Source: Hyphomicrobiales bacterium
Lineage (GTDB): Bacteria; Pseudomonadota; Alphaproteobacteria; Rhizobiales; Rhizobiaceae
Reading direction: 5' to 3'
NCBI GenBank assembly: GCA_900473745.1
Contig: UCMW01000007.1
Span: 558,001 to 622,000 of the forward strand
Length of the DNA: 64,000 nucleotides
In this document: positions 28,222 through 38,476 of the stretch, in pieces
Layout of the letters: each line of letters starts with the position of its first letter
Numbering within the stretch: the stretch's first letter is position 1
Made by a program: the position numbers and the translations under genes
The notes under the pieces: generated by a model
The model's input: only the letters and a program-made list of their open reading frames with translations
Databases searched by the model: none
What the model was told of the DNA's origin: nothing

Positions 28222-29031
28222 TTACTGGCTGTCGCGACGATAGATCCAGTCGTGATCGGGATGGTTTTGGAAGCGCCATTTGCGCAAGGGGCCAGCCATC
28301 ACGTTGAGATAATACATCTCGTAGCCATGCGGCACACCGCAAGGGTGATGCCCCCTAGGCACCAGGACGACATCACCATCGGACACTGCCATGGTCTCGT
28401 CCAGTGACCCATCTTCCGTGAAGACGCGCTGGAAGCCAAAGCCCTGGGCCGGGTTCAGGCGGTGGTAATAGGTCTCCTCGAGATAGGTCATCTCGGGGAA
28501 ATTGTCCTCGTCATGCCGGTGCGGCGGATAGGACGACCAGTTGCCCGAGGGCGTGAAGACTTCCGTCACCAGCAGGCTGTCGGCGACATCGCGATCTTCC
28601 ATGGCGATCGGATAGATATGCCGGGTATTGGCGCCCTTGCCGCGCTCGACGAAGGAAATCCCCTCCGGCCCGATCTGCTGTGCTTCGCGGCCAGGCATCG
28701 CGGGTGCAGTGCAGATGGCGAGTACGCAATCGGTCGTGGCCATGGCAGACCAGTCGCTGCCGGCCGGGACATACACGCAATGCGGCGGCGTCTTTTCGAA
28801 CACCGACATGCGCTGGCCGAGTTCGCCGAAGTCCTTGCCGCCACCGGAGACCGTGGCCTTACCCTCGACGAGAACGAGAATGACTTCCGTTTCACCCGTC
28901 GGCTCTGCGGCGCTTTCGCCCGCCTTCAGCCGGTAGAGCCCGAACCCGACATAACCCCAGCCTGCGCTGGCGGGGGTAATGTCGTGCACCTTGCCGGATG
29001 TGCCCGTAGGCTTGCGCAACAGATCGGCCAT
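28222..29031 (-). CDS. iolB: 5-deoxy-glucuronate isomerase
   Basis: A 269-residue bicupin protein of the KduI/IolB family, with the metal-binding histidines in SYPPHRHDEDNFPE and a second His in the PRGHHPCGVPHG segment. IolB converts 5-deoxy-glucuronate to 2-deoxy-5-keto-gluconate in myo-inositol breakdown. It is the last iol gene of the run iolC-iolD-iolE-(small ORF)-iolB. Confidence 0.93.
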   Translation of the reverse strand: MADLLRKPTGTSGKVHDITPASAGWGYVGFGLYRLKAGESAAEPTGETEVILVLVEGKATVSGGGKDFGELGQRMSVFEKTPPHCVYVPAGSDWSAMATTDCVLAICTAPAMPGREAQQIGPEGISFVERGKGANTRHIYPIAMEDRDVADSLLVTEVFTPSGNWSSYPPHRHDEDNFPEMTYLEETYYHRLNPAQGFGFQRVFTEDGSLDETMAVSDGDVVLVPRGHHPCGVPHGYEMYYLNVMAGPLRKWRFQNHPDHDWIYRRDSQ

Positions 29032-29053
29032 TCCTCGTCTCCCGTTTTTATGC

Positions 29054-29320
29054 TCAGTCGGCGTCGGAGCGTTCGGCCTCTGCAGCGATCCTCGCCCGCT
29101 CGGCCTCCGCCTTGGCTTCGGCCTTTTTCATCGTATGGTCGTACATGAACAGCAGCTCATAACCCGCATAGAGACCGGCCACGACAAAGACCATCGCCCA
29201 ACCGGTTGCGGCATTCGAATACTCCACGCCGGCCCAGGCCAGCGGCAGCACCGTGCAGAGAATACGGATCCACAACGGCTTGAAAAAGGGATGGGTCGGA
29301 TCGAGGATCTGGAACTTCAA
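29054..29320 (-). CDS. Small membrane protein inside the inositol operon
   Basis: About 88 residues from a TTG start preceded by GGGAG. It has two hydrophobic segments (about residues 15-30 and 34-52) and a long charged Ala/Glu/Lys tail that would form a helix or coiled coil. There is no match to a known inositol enzyme. It sits 22 bp before iolB and 106 bp after iolE. Its position suggests a helper in inositol growth, but function is unknown. Confidence 0.68.
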   Translation of the reverse strand: MKFQILDPTHPFFKPLWIRILCTVLPLAWAGVEYSNAATGWAMVFVVAGLYAGYELLFMYDHTMKKAEAKAEAERARIAAEAERSDAD

Positions 29321-29426
29321 GGCTTTGCTCCCGGCAGTCTTGTGAATGGGTCGCCTGCAATAGAGGCCAAATCCATGTGCTGTCAAAACACGGGGCGGAG
29401 ATCAAGTCCCCGCCCCGGCTTCGCTA

Positions 29427-30320
29427 TCAGATCAGGCCGGCATCCTTGGCGAAGCCCTTGAGCGATTTCAGGCCGAGGCTCTGATACTCGAAGGGATTGC
29501 GCACATCCGGATCCTGCTCGGCCTCAATCACGATCCAGCCCTGATAACCATGCTCGGCCGCGATCTTCAGAACCGGCGTGAAATCGACGCCGCCCTCGCT
29601 GTCACCGGGAACGGTGAACACGCCGCGACGCACGCCTTCGAGGAAGGAGAGCCTTTCGCTCCGCACCTGATCGGCGATGACGGGACGAACATTCTTCGCG
29701 TGGATGTGACCGACGCGGTGCATGTATTTCTTCGCAACCGCTTCCGGATTGCCACCGCCGAAATAGCAATGGCCGGTGTCGAGCAGCAGCTTGGCATACG
29801 GGCCGGTAAACTCCATCAGCTTGTCGATCTCGGCTTCGGTCTCGACAACTGTTCCCATGTGGTGGTGGTAGACCAGCGAGATGCCCTGCGAAGCGGAGAA
29901 CTCGGCCAGTGCCTCGACGCCGGCGCCGAACTTGGCCCATTCGGCATCGGACAGGACCGGACGGTCGGCAAGTGCCGTATCATCGGCGCCATGGATGGCG
30001 TTGGAGGTTTCGCAGACGATGATGACCTTGCAGCCCATGGCCCTGAGCACATCGAGGAAGGGCTGCATGGCTGCCTTTTCTTCCTCGATCGTGTTGGTGA
30101 GCAGGTTCAGCGAATGCCAGCCGGAGACGAATTTCAGGCCGCGCGGCTCGAGCACCGACTTCAATCCGGCTGGATCGGTCGGCAGCTTGTGACCCTTCTC
30201 GATGCCGTCGAAGCCGATCTTTGCGGTTTCGTCCAGGCACTGTTCGAGGCTGATATGGGCGCCGAGACGGCGGTCGTCATCGTTCGACCAGGCGATCGGG
30301 TTGGTTCCGAAAAGGATCAT
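29427..30320 (-). CDS. iolE: Myo-inosose-2 dehydratase
   Basis: A 297-residue TIM-barrel protein of the xylose-isomerase-like family with the IolE pattern: [10 protein letters not shown] at the N terminus, metal ligands in [12 protein letters not shown] and [10 protein letters not shown], and [10 protein letters not shown] near the end. It dehydrates scyllo-inosose to 3D-trihydroxycyclohexane-1,2-dione, the IolD substrate. It begins 2 bp after the iolD stop. Confidence 0.95.
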   Translation of the reverse strand: MILFGTNPIAWSNDDDRRLGAHISLEQCLDETAKIGFDGIEKGHKLPTDPAGLKSVLEPRGLKFVSGWHSLNLLTNTIEEEKAAMQPFLDVLRAMGCKVIIVCETSNAIHGADDTALADRPVLSDAEWAKFGAGVEALAEFSASQGISLVYHHHMGTVVETEAEIDKLMEFTGPYAKLLLDTGHCYFGGGNPEAVAKKYMHRVGHIHAKNVRPVIADQVRSERLSFLEGVRRGVFTVPGDSEGGVDFTPVLKIAAEHGYQGWIVIEAEQDPDVRNPFEYQSLGLKSLKGFAKDAGLI

Positions 30321-30322
30321 GA

Positions 30323-32143
30323 TCAGGTTCTTTCCTTCAGAGCCGCTTCATAAGCTGCGCGGGCTTGATTGACTTCAGCGCGGGCCGAGACTTCCGGCAC
30401 CGCGACATCCCACCAGTAGCCGCCGGCACCGGTGGTCGGATAAGGATCGGTATCGATGACGATAACAGTGGTCTCGGTCGCCTCCCGGGCGGCATCGAGC
30501 GCCGTTTCCAGCTCTGATATCGACGACACCTTGTGGGACCGCGCACCCATCGACGCCGCATGGGCGGCAAAATCGATCGCCATCGGGCTGACATTCGTGT
30601 GCGCGTAGAGGTTGTTGAACTGCGCACCACCGGTGCCCATCTGCAGCCGGTTGATGCAGCCGTAACCCCTGTTGTCGGTGATCACGAGCGTGATCTTCAC
30701 GCCCATGCCGACAGCTGTCGCCAGCTCCGAATTCATCATCATGTAGGAGCCGTCGCCGACCATGACGATGACGTCGCGGTCCGGTTCGGCCATCTTGATG
30801 CCGAGACCGCCAGCGATCTCGTAGCCCATGCAGGAGAAGCCGTATTCCATGTGGTAGGAAAGCGGCAGCTTCGACTTCCACAGCTGATGCAATTCACCCG
30901 GCATAGTGCCAGCCGCGCACATGACGACTGTATTGTCGCGTGAGGCGCGCTGCACCGCGCCGATCACCTGCATGTCGGTCGGCAACGCATTGCTGTCGGT
31001 GGGTGCTGCCGTCACGGCATCCGCCTTGGCAAACCAGGAGGCCTTGAGGCCGGCATCCGGTGCGGCGTACGTTTGATCACCGAGCGCGGCCGACAGCTTT
31101 TCGAGACCGATCTTCGCATCCGCCACCAGCGGGATCGCATCATGCTTGGCGCTGTCGTAAGGCTGCACGTTGAGCGCCAGGATCTTACGGTCAGGGTTCT
31201 TGAACAGAGCCCAGGAGCCCGTGGTGAAATCCTGGAAACGCGTGCCGACGCCGATGACGAGATCGGCTTTTTCCGAGACGACGTTGGCGCTTTCGGCACC
31301 GGTCACACCGACAGGACCAAAGTTCAGGCCATGGTCCCAAGCCAGCGCCGACTTGCCGGCCTGGGTCTCGACAACAGGGATCTGGTGCTTCTCGACAAAG
31401 GCCTTCAGCGTCTCGGTGGCGCCAGAAAAATGCACGCCGCCACCGGCGACGATCACAGGGTTCTTCGCAGCCTTCAGCGCCGCAACCGCCGCTTCGAACT
31501 CCACGACATCGGGTTCCGGACGACGGAAGCGCCAGGTCTTTTTGGCAAAGAAGCTCTCGGGATAATCATAGGCCTCGGCCTGAACGTCCTGGCAGAAGGC
31601 AAGCGAGACGGGCCCGCAATCGGCGGGATCGGTCAGTATGCGCATGGCGCGCGGCAGAGCGGTCAGCAGCTGTTCCGGACGCATGATCCGGTCGAAATAG
31701 CGGCTGACGGGCCGGAAGCAGTCATTGGCCGACATCGTGCCGTCGCCGAAATCCTCGATCTGCTGCAGGACCGGATCTGGGCCGCGATTGGCGAAGACAT
31801 CGCCAGGAATGAAGAGGACGGGCAGACGGTTGACATGGGCGAGCGCCGCCGCGGTCACCATGTTGAGCGCCCCGGGGCCGATCGAGGACGTCACAGCCAT
31901 CGCGCGGCGACGGCCGAGCTGCTTGGCATAGGCGATCGCCGCATGCGCCATCGACTGCTCGTTCTGGCCGCGATAGGTCGGCAGTTCCTCGCGGATGCCG
32001 TAAAGCGCTTCGCCGATACCGGCGACATTGCCGTGGCCGAAGATCGCCCACATGCCGGCGATATAGGGAACGCCATCCTCGTTCATCTGGTTGGCGAGAT
32101 AACGCATCATCGCCTGGGCGGCGGTCAGCCGGATCGTCTTCAT
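30323..32143 (-). CDS. iolD: 3D-(3,5/4)-trihydroxycyclohexane-1,2-dione acylhydrolase
   Basis: A 606-residue thiamine-diphosphate enzyme with the TPP-binding segment [15 protein letters not shown]...DNRGYGC. It opens the ring of the IolE product to 5-deoxy-glucuronate. The ATG at 32143 overlaps the iolC stop by 4 bp, which fixes the start; the frame extends upstream without coding character. Confidence 0.95.
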   Translation of the reverse strand: MKTIRLTAAQAMMRYLANQMNEDGVPYIAGMWAIFGHGNVAGIGEALYGIREELPTYRGQNEQSMAHAAIAYAKQLGRRRAMAVTSSIGPGALNMVTAAALAHVNRLPVLFIPGDVFANRGPDPVLQQIEDFGDGTMSANDCFRPVSRYFDRIMRPEQLLTALPRAMRILTDPADCGPVSLAFCQDVQAEAYDYPESFFAKKTWRFRRPEPDVVEFEAAVAALKAAKNPVIVAGGGVHFSGATETLKAFVEKHQIPVVETQAGKSALAWDHGLNFGPVGVTGAESANVVSEKADLVIGVGTRFQDFTTGSWALFKNPDRKILALNVQPYDSAKHDAIPLVADAKIGLEKLSAALGDQTYAAPDAGLKASWFAKADAVTAAPTDSNALPTDMQVIGAVQRASRDNTVVMCAAGTMPGELHQLWKSKLPLSYHMEYGFSCMGYEIAGGLGIKMAEPDRDVIVMVGDGSYMMMNSELATAVGMGVKITLVITDNRGYGCINRLQMGTGGAQFNNLYAHTNVSPMAIDFAAHAASMGARSHKVSSISELETALDAAREATETTVIVIDTDPYPTTGAGGYWWDVAVPEVSARAEVNQARAAYEAALKERT

Positions 32144-34080
32144 GCTCTCTCTCCCTTGGCGGAAACCGCCCCCACTTGGGCCTTTTGGCGCGCGGCGTCC
32201 CAGATCGCACAGAGGCTCTGATAACGCGCGGCCATATCCTCCACGGCAGCGGCATCGCTTAGCGAACCGGCGAGCCACTTGCGCGCAGCATCACCGAAGA
32301 TGGTGCGGCCAACGGCGAAACCCTTGACCAGATCAAATCCGGCCGCAAGCTGGAAGCTCGCCTCAAGCTCCGCCTGCGGTGCATCGAGCCCGAGCACAAC
32401 GATGCCGCGCGTATAGGGATCATTGCGCTCGATCGCATTGCAGGCATTCGCCCAGGACGCCACCGTCTTCATCGGCTCCAGCTTCCACCAGTCGGGATAG
32501 ACGCCGATTTCGTAGAAGCGTTCGATGATCTTGGCGGTGGTCTCGTCATCGCAGGCGCCGACCTTGGAGGGGATGACCTCCAGCAAGAATTCGAGCCGGT
32601 TGCGACGGGCGGCATGGAAAAGCCTGAGCACCGTCTGCTCCTGCTCGGCCTTCATCTCCGCCGTATCGTCGGGATGATAGAAAGCGAGCACCTTGACGAC
32701 ATGATCGACAGGCCATTCGACCAGACCGCCGAAGTCAGGGCCGATCTCCGGCTCTAGCATCAAAGGACGCGAACCGGGCCATTCGACCGGACGGCCGATC
32801 CACAACCCCGCACCGGCAGCCCGATACAGCGCATCTCGACCCAAGCGGCTGTCGCAGAGCAGGCCGTAACCGGCTTTGCCATCGGACACTTTGAGGGCGG
32901 CATCCAGGCAGAGGTTCTTGAACGCGCCGATCCGATGTTCTGAAACGCCGGCCTCCTTGGCCATGGCTTCAAGCTGCATGCGGTGGTCGAAGGCAAAGAC
33001 CCGCATGGTAGACCAGTCGCCCTTACGGTTGGTCGACCAATGCACCTGCTCGAGGGCTTGATCCTTGCGCAGCGCCTTGTTCTTTATGCCGGTTTTGAAG
33101 AAATACTGCAGCTCTTCCCAGCTCGGATAGGCCGGCGTGCAGCCGTGGCGCGAGACGGCAAAGGCGCCGCAGGCATTCGCAAATTTCAGCGAGGTCGGCC
33201 AGTCTTCGCCGGTCAGCCAGCCCTTGAGCAGGCCCGACATGAAGCCGTCGCCGGCACCCAGCACGTTAAAGACTTCGATCGGGAACCCCTCACCGGCCTG
33301 CCCCGCGTCGAGACTGTCGGGGATGGCATCCTCGAACACGACAGCGCCCATCGGCCCGCGCTTGCAAACGAGCGTGGCCGGCGACACCTGGCGCACGGCG
33401 CGTAGAGCCTCGATCGTATCCGTCGAGCCGCCGGCAATATGGAATTCCTCTTCCGTGCCGACGATCAGGTTGAACAGATGCAGTGTCGACTGCAGCTTGC
33501 GCGTCACCTGTTCGGATTCGACGAAGCGGCTCTCGCCATCGCCATGGCCAGCCAAACCCCAAAGGTTCGGGCGGTAGTCGATATCGAGCGCGGTCAGTCC
33601 GCCGGATTGGCGAGCGATCTCCAGCGCCTTCAGCACCGCCTGTTCCGTGCGCGGGTTGGACAGATGCGTGCCGGTGACGCAAACGCAGCGCGCCTCGGCA
33701 ACGAAATCCGGATCGATATCGTCTTCCGACAGCGCCATGTCGGCACAGTTCTCGCGGTAGAAGATCAGTGGGAACTGGTGTTCGTCGCGGATACCGAGCA
33801 GCACCAGTGCGGTCAGGCGCTCCTTGTCGGTCTTCACGCCGCGCACATCGACACCTTCGCGGACCAGCTGCTCGCGGATGAAGCGGCCCATATGCTCGTC
33901 GCCGACGCGGGTGATCAGCGCCGATTTCAAACCGAGACGCGCGGTGCCGGCTGCGATATTGGTCGGTGATCCCCCGATATACTTGTTGAAGGAGGCCATG
34001 TCCTCCAGCCGACCACCGATCTGGGCCCCGTAAAGGTCCACGGACGAGCGGCCGATCGTGATCAGATCGAGCGAAGCCAA
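32140..34080 (-). CDS. iolC: 5-dehydro-2-deoxygluconokinase fused to a DUF2090 aldolase-like domain
   Basis: A 646-residue fusion. Residues about 1-325 are a PfkB sugar kinase (GGSPTNIAAGTARLG, and NVLGAGDGFMSGLL with the catalytic Asp), phosphorylating 2-deoxy-5-keto-gluconate. Residues about 340-640 are DUF2090, a TIM-barrel domain related to class I aldolases and annotated in databases as the 2-deoxy-5-keto-gluconate-6-phosphate aldolase; no separate iolJ is in the window. The start is a TTG with GGAGG 7 bases upstream; no ATG fits better. Confidence 0.92.
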   Translation of the reverse strand: MASLDLITIGRSSVDLYGAQIGGRLEDMASFNKYIGGSPTNIAAGTARLGLKSALITRVGDEHMGRFIREQLVREGVDVRGVKTDKERLTALVLLGIRDEHQFPLIFYRENCADMALSEDDIDPDFVAEARCVCVTGTHLSNPRTEQAVLKALEIARQSGGLTALDIDYRPNLWGLAGHGDGESRFVESEQVTRKLQSTLHLFNLIVGTEEEFHIAGGSTDTIEALRAVRQVSPATLVCKRGPMGAVVFEDAIPDSLDAGQAGEGFPIEVFNVLGAGDGFMSGLLKGWLTGEDWPTSLKFANACGAFAVSRHGCTPAYPSWEELQYFFKTGIKNKALRKDQALEQVHWSTNRKGDWSTMRVFAFDHRMQLEAMAKEAGVSEHRIGAFKNLCLDAALKVSDGKAGYGLLCDSRLGRDALYRAAGAGLWIGRPVEWPGSRPLMLEPEIGPDFGGLVEWPVDHVVKVLAFYHPDDTAEMKAEQEQTVLRLFHAARRNRLEFLLEVIPSKVGACDDETTAKIIERFYEIGVYPDWWKLEPMKTVASWANACNAIERNDPYTRGIVVLGLDAPQAELEASFQLAAGFDLVKGFAVGRTIFGDAARKWLAGSLSDAAAVEDMAARYQSLCAIWDAARQKAQVGAVSAKGERA

Positions 34081-34200
34081 ATTGTCCTCCCTGCTGCGGG
34101 ATCTATCTGCCCCGCTCTCCACCAGCCACTCCACGGAATGGAACGGCCACTCTTCAAAATGGACTATAAATTCTATTTTTCAGAATTTCAATACGGACGT

Positions 34201-35019
34201 TCAATCTTCCTGCCGCGCCGTTCCCACGGCAACAGACAGTGTAATGGCGAGACAAAGCGTAGCGGAGAGCGACCGGAAGGCACCGAAATCCACTTCCGAG
34301 ACCGAGAGCAAGGTGGCGTTCATCCGCCGGAGCGGGCTGACGACCGTATCGGTGACGGCAACCACGGGAATCCCCCTGCTCGCGACATCTTCGACCAGAT
34401 CCAGCGTCTCGGCGGAATAAGGCGAGAAGGTCACGGCGAGCAGGGCATCGCCCTCGCGGATCGCATGGTGATTGTCGAGCCGCCCGACCACGCTGTGCAG
34501 CATGGCGGGCACACCCATCTTCTCGAAGGCATAGGCCATGTAGCTCGCTACCGGAAAGGAGCGCCGCAGGCCAATGATATGGATCATCCGGGCTTTCGAA
34601 AGCAACTCGACAGCCGTCTCAAGCGCCTGAGGATCAACGGTTTTGACGAGATTTTCCAGCGACATACGGCCGGCCTCGACGAATTCCGCCAGGAGCGCCG
34701 AGGGCGTGCCCTCCTGCATCTCCCGCAGATGCTGCAGCCGCGTGGAATAATCCGGCCAGCCGCCGACAAAACTCTCGCGAAACAGCTTCTGCATCTCGGA
34801 AAAGCCGGTGAAACCCATGATCTGGCAGAAGCGCATGAAGGCCGAAGGCTGCACGCCTGCCCCTTCTGCCATCTCGGCCACGGTCGACACGGCGATGCGG
34901 TCCTTGTTGGCCGCGACATAGTCGGCACACTGCTTCAGGCGTTTCGGCAGCGTGCTCGACACCTCCAGCAGCCGGTCCTCGAAGGCCTTGATCGTCTGTG
35001 GCCCGACACTCTCGTTCAT
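34201..35019 (-). CDS. iolR: RpiR-family repressor of inositol genes
   Basis: A 272-residue regulator with an N-terminal RpiR helix-turn-helix (VSTVAEMAEGAGVQPSAFMRF) and a C-terminal SIS sugar-phosphate-binding domain (about residues 120-250). Its place ahead of iolCDEB matches the iolRCDEB order of Sinorhizobium meliloti, where IolR represses iol genes. The ATG at 35019 has GGGGGCAGG upstream; an ATG at 35052 would add 11 residues. Confidence 0.9.
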   Translation of the reverse strand: MNESVGPQTIKAFEDRLLEVSSTLPKRLKQCADYVAANKDRIAVSTVAEMAEGAGVQPSAFMRFCQIMGFTGFSEMQKLFRESFVGGWPDYSTRLQHLREMQEGTPSALLAEFVEAGRMSLENLVKTVDPQALETAVELLSKARMIHIIGLRRSFPVASYMAYAFEKMGVPAMLHSVVGRLDNHHAIREGDALLAVTFSPYSAETLDLVEDVASRGIPVVAVTDTVVSPLRRMNATLLSVSEVDFGAFRSLSATLCLAITLSVAVGTARQED

Positions 35020-35077
35020 CCTGCCCCCGTTTGCCTGAACTTCGCTTGACATGATCAGTGTCACGATCTAGCAAAAT

Positions 35078-35091
35078 AGAACATATATTCC
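35078..35091. promoter_or_regulatory. IolR-like operator
   Basis: AGAA-N6-TTCC, one mismatch from the reported IolR box GGAA-N6-TTCC, lies between iolR and the inositol dehydrogenase gene, where a divergent regulator site is expected. A weaker GGAC-N6-TTCT stands at 34161-34174 ahead of iolC. Confidence 0.5.
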
Positions 35092-35207
35092 AAATCGTCA
35101 CATTTGCCAGCGCGAAATGGAACAGAGACAGGGTGCTCGCCGCGAGCGCCTGACAACACAACAATCGCCTCGTCTGCGAAGAAGACCGGGCACAGGGAGG
35201 AATGATC

Positions 35208-36203
35208 ATGGTCACGAGACTGGCCCTTCTGGGCGCCGGCCGTATCGGCAAGGTTCACGCAAAAGCCATTGCCGAAGACAAGCGCGCCAAGCTGGTTGCC
35301 GTTGCCGACGCCTTTGCCGACGCCGCCAACGCCATTGCCGCCCAGACCGGCTGCGCGGTGAAGACGATCGAGGAGATCGAGGCCGACAAGGACATCGACG
35401 CGGTCATCATCTGCACGCCGACCAACACCCATGCCGACCTGATCGAGCGTTTTGCCAAGGCCGGCAAGGCGATCTTCTGCGAAAAGCCGATCGATCTGGA
35501 TGTCGCGCGCGCCAAGGCCTGCCTTGAAACCGTCCGCGCCGTCGGCGGCAAGGTCATGCTCGGCTTCAACCGCCGCTTCGACCCGCATTTCCAGGCCGTC
35601 CGCAAGGAAATCGACAAGGGCTCGATCGGCAAGGTCGAGATGGTGACGATCACCAGCCGTGACCCGGGCGCACCGCCGGCCGAATACATCAAGGTCTCCG
35701 GCGGCATCTTCCGCGACATGACCATCCATGACTTCGACATGGCCCGCTTCCTGCTCGGCGAAGAGATCGAAACGGTCCAGGCCTCGGCCTCGGTGCTGGT
35801 CGATCCCAAGATCGGCGAACTCGGCGACTATGACAGCGCCTCCCTGATCCTGACGACAAAGAGCGGCCGCCAGGCGATCATCTCCAACTCGCGCCGCGCC
35901 TCCTACGGCTACGACCAGCGCATCGAAGTCCATGGTTCGCTGGGTTCGGTTTCGGCCGAAAACCAGCGCCCGGTCTCGATCGAGGTTGCCAACAAGGACG
36001 GCTATACCCGCCCGCCGCTGCACGACTTCTTCATGACCCGCTACACGGCAGCTTACGCCGCTGAAATCTCGGCTTTTATCGACGCGCTCGACAACGGCAC
36101 GCCGATGGCCCCCTCGGCGGAAGACGGCCTGATCGCGCTGGCGCTCGCAGACGCAGCCGTCAAGTCGGCCAAGGACAAGTCAGCCGTCACCGTCACCTAC
36201 TGA
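35208..36203 (+). CDS. idhA: Myo-inositol 2-dehydrogenase
   Basis: A 331-residue Gfo/Idh/MocA oxidoreductase with an N-terminal Rossmann motif GAGRIGKVHAKAI, the catalytic lysine region EKPIDLD, and the IolG-type GGIFRDMTIHDFDMARFLLG segment with the active-site Asp/His. It oxidises myo-inositol to scyllo-inosose, the first step of the pathway. ATG 35208 is preferred over ATG 35202, because the GGGAGG site is too close to the latter. It is divergent from iolR. Confidence 0.92.
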   Translation: MVTRLALLGAGRIGKVHAKAIAEDKRAKLVAVADAFADAANAIAAQTGCAVKTIEEIEADKDIDAVIICTPTNTHADLIERFAKAGKAIFCEKPIDLDVARAKACLETVRAVGGKVMLGFNRRFDPHFQAVRKEIDKGSIGKVEMVTITSRDPGAPPAEYIKVSGGIFRDMTIHDFDMARFLLGEEIETVQASASVLVDPKIGELGDYDSASLILTTKSGRQAIISNSRRASYGYDQRIEVHGSLGSVSAENQRPVSIEVANKDGYTRPPLHDFFMTRYTAAYAAEISAFIDALDNGTPMAPSAEDGLIALALADAAVKSAKDKSAVTVTY

Positions 36204-36248
36204 CGATCAACAGCTCCCGCGTGGCCGCAAGGTCACGCAGAATGGAAG

Positions 36249-36278
36249 CGCCGCCCGAACCTCCTCGGGCGGCGTTTT
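36249..36278 (+). terminator. Rho-independent terminator after idhA
   Basis: A 10-bp stem (CGCCGCCCGA/TCGGGCGGCG) with a 6-base loop followed by TTTT, 46 bases after the idhA stop and before the convergent dehydrogenase gene. Confidence 0.88.
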
Positions 36279-36293
36279 CGTTTCCAGCAGATG

Positions 36294-37352
36294 TTAGACG
36301 ACGAGTTCGCGCCGCTCGACTTCGGTCAGCATGGCGAGATCGAGGATCTTCTGCAGGTTGGCCGCATGGCGAAAACTCGGCTCCTGCATATAGCCGGAGC
36401 GGATCGCGGTAATGAACTTCTGATAGTTCGTCTCCACCGGATCGACCTCGACCTCCCGCCACACGGCCTTTTCGACATCTTCCTGCAGGCAGGCCCTGAG
36501 GCTGGAGCCATCCAGGCGGTGGATGACCTCCAGCGCGCCCTTGTCGCCATGCACCCGAAGACGCAACTCGTTCAGATGCCCCGTCGCCCAGCGGCTCGCA
36601 TGGATCACGCCCATCGCGCCGTTGGTGAACTCGGCGGTCATGGTGAAGCTGTCATTGGCGTCGAGATCATATTCGCCGATCTTGTTGCCCGGCGCCTTTT
36701 CGAAGGCCTTCATCCGGGCAAAGACATGATCGATCTCGGTCACCGCGCCATAGCCGACAAAGTCGAGGATATGGATGCCGACATCTCCCAGCACGCCGTT
36801 CGAGCCGTGTTTGGTCGAGAGCCGCCAGAGCCACTGGCTCTCCGTCGACCAGTCGCCCCAAGCCTTGGAAACGAGCCAGCTCTGCAGATAGGAGGCCTCG
36901 ATATGGCGGACTTTGCCGATCTCGCCGGCCAGCACCATCTGCCGGGCCTTCTGCACCTGCGCCACGTTGCGGTAGGTGAGGTTGACCATGTTGACAAGAC
37001 CCGACATTTCAGCCGCCGTCGCCATTTCGTCGGCCTTGGCATAATTCTCCGCGAGCGGCTTCTCGCACATCACATGCTTGCCCGCGGCGATCAGCTTTAG
37101 TGTCGTCGGATAATGCACCTTGTCGGGCGTGACGTTGGTCACGGCATCGAATTCACCCCAGGCAATCGCCTCGTCGAGCGAGGTGAAGGTGTTGGGGATG
37201 TTGTGCCGAGCAGCAAAGGCGCGCACCGTCGCCATGTCGAGATCGACGGCCGCGACGAGTTGCACATCCGCAATGGTGGAGAAATTCATCGCATGGGTAT
37301 TGGCCATGCCGCCGGTGCCGAGTACCAGCAAACGAATGGGGGCAGTGCTCAT
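36294..37352 (-). CDS. Gfo/Idh/MocA-family oxidoreductase (ThuB-like)
   Basis: A 352-residue NAD(P)-dependent dehydrogenase: Rossmann motif [22 protein letters not shown] lysine region, and [17 protein letters not shown]. It is translationally coupled (ATGA) to the ThuA-domain gene upstream, as ThuB is to ThuA in S. meliloti, where the pair makes 3-keto disaccharides from trehalose, maltitol or similar. Orthology to true thuB is not proven; no sugar ABC transporter adjoins it. Confidence 0.82.
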   Translation of the reverse strand: MSTAPIRLLVLGTGGMANTHAMNFSTIADVQLVAAVDLDMATVRAFAARHNIPNTFTSLDEAIAWGEFDAVTNVTPDKVHYPTTLKLIAAGKHVMCEKPLAENYAKADEMATAAEMSGLVNMVNLTYRNVAQVQKARQMVLAGEIGKVRHIEASYLQSWLVSKAWGDWSTESQWLWRLSTKHGSNGVLGDVGIHILDFVGYGAVTEIDHVFARMKAFEKAPGNKIGEYDLDANDSFTMTAEFTNGAMGVIHASRWATGHLNELRLRVHGDKGALEVIHRLDGSSLRACLQEDVEKAVWREVEVDPVETNYQKFITAIRSGYMQEPSFRHAANLQKILDLAMLTEVERRELVV

Positions 37353-38134
37353 TTATAGCCTTCCTCGCCAGCCTGGTGGAGACGCGGACCACGTTCGGTG
37401 ATCGGCTCAAGCGCCTGCTCGACCGGCACGTTCGGAGCATCGTGCACGGCGCCGTAGCGCGGCATCGGATTATACGCCCATTTGACCCCGTTGCGGATGA
37501 CCTGCTGCACATTCGCATCATGATAGGTCGGATAAGTTTCATGGCCGGGCCGGAAATAGAAAATGTTCCCAGCGCCACGCCGCCATGTCATGCCCGAGCG
37601 GAAAATCTCGCCGCCGGCGAACCAGGAGATGAAGACGGTTTCAAGCGGTTCGGGAACCGAGAAGAACTCGCCGTACATTTCCTCATTTTCCAGCACGAAA
37701 TTCTCAGGAATGCCGGCCGCAATCGGATGGCCCGGATTGACCGTCCAGATGCGCTCGCGCTCGCCCGCCTCACGCCATTTCAGAGCGCAGGGCGTGCCCA
37801 TCAGCCGCTTGAACGGCTTGGCGAAATGCCCGGAATGCAGAACCAGCAGTCCCATGCCTTCCCAGACCCGCTTCGCGACCCGCTCCACGATCTCGTCGGA
37901 GACATCGCCATGCGCCTTGTGACCCCACCAGATGAGCACGTCGGTCTCGGCCAGCCGATCCACAGGCAGGCCGTGTTCCGGCTCCTGCAGCGTCGCCGTC
38001 GTCGCCGCGATTTGCGCATCCTCGTTCAGCGCAGCGGCGATCGTCGCATGCATGCCGTCGGGATAGATCTCCCGGACGATGGCGTTCTCGCGCTCGTGAA
38101 TGTTTTCACCCCAGACAACCGTTCTGATCGCCAC
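37349..38134 (-). CDS. ThuA-domain protein
   Basis: A 261-residue class I glutamine-amidotransferase-like protein of the ThuA family, with [13 protein letters not shown] and [18 protein letters not shown] as the core, and metal/ligand histidines in the SGHF and [10 protein letters not shown] segments. The start is a GTG with AAGGAG 7 bases ahead. ThuA-like proteins act with a ThuB oxidoreductase in disaccharide oxidation. Its divergent promoter region carries LacI-type operators. Confidence 0.82.
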   Translation of the reverse strand: MAIRTVVWGENIHERENAIVREIYPDGMHATIAAALNEDAQIAATTATLQEPEHGLPVDRLAETDVLIWWGHKAHGDVSDEIVERVAKRVWEGMGLLVLHSGHFAKPFKRLMGTPCALKWREAGERERIWTVNPGHPIAAGIPENFVLENEEMYGEFFSVPEPLETVFISWFAGGEIFRSGMTWRRGAGNIFYFRPGHETYPTYHDANVQQVIRNGVKWAYNPMPRYGAVHDAPNVPVEQALEPITERGPRLHQAGEEGYK

Positions 38135-38248
38135 GTCTATTCTCCTTGGTTGGGACCTGTAACCGCCCGTCAGCAATGCCACGACGCAAACTGTCGCCCC
38201 TCTGACCTAGGAAGGAATAAGAACGAAACTAGGGCACGCGAGGAAAAA

Positions 38249-38266
38249 TTTGAAAGCGGTTTGGCA
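38249..38266. promoter_or_regulatory. LacI-type operator, site 1
   Basis: The 18-base site TTTGAAAGCGGTTTGGCA is a near-palindrome around GCG, 115 bases from the thuA start. Fifteen of its 18 positions match site 2 (38372-38389). The 342-base gap between thuA and the lacI-type gene contains both and nothing else recognised. Confidence 0.6.
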
Positions 38267-38371
38267 CCGAATTTTGCAGGCCGCATCGCTGGTGTCAAAT
38301 GGGATTTTATTGTCCCGAGAACTCATCTGGCCGTTCCGACACCTGCTTTGGCAGCCTCAAATCAATGCCTA

Positions 38372-38389
38372 TTTGGAAGCGCTTTGACA
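38372..38389. promoter_or_regulatory. LacI-type operator, site 2
   Basis: TTTGGAAGCGCTTTGACA has a perfect AAGCGCTT core typical of LacI-family operators and lies 88 bases ahead of the lacI-type gene. It shares 15 of 18 positions with site 1. Confidence 0.65.
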
Positions 38390-38476
38390 TCAAGGGTGTA
38401 GAATTGTCAGAATGCGTCATGGCATGACATAAGCCGACAGATGCGGAGATGTTCCCGCCGGGGATCGACGACAGGA

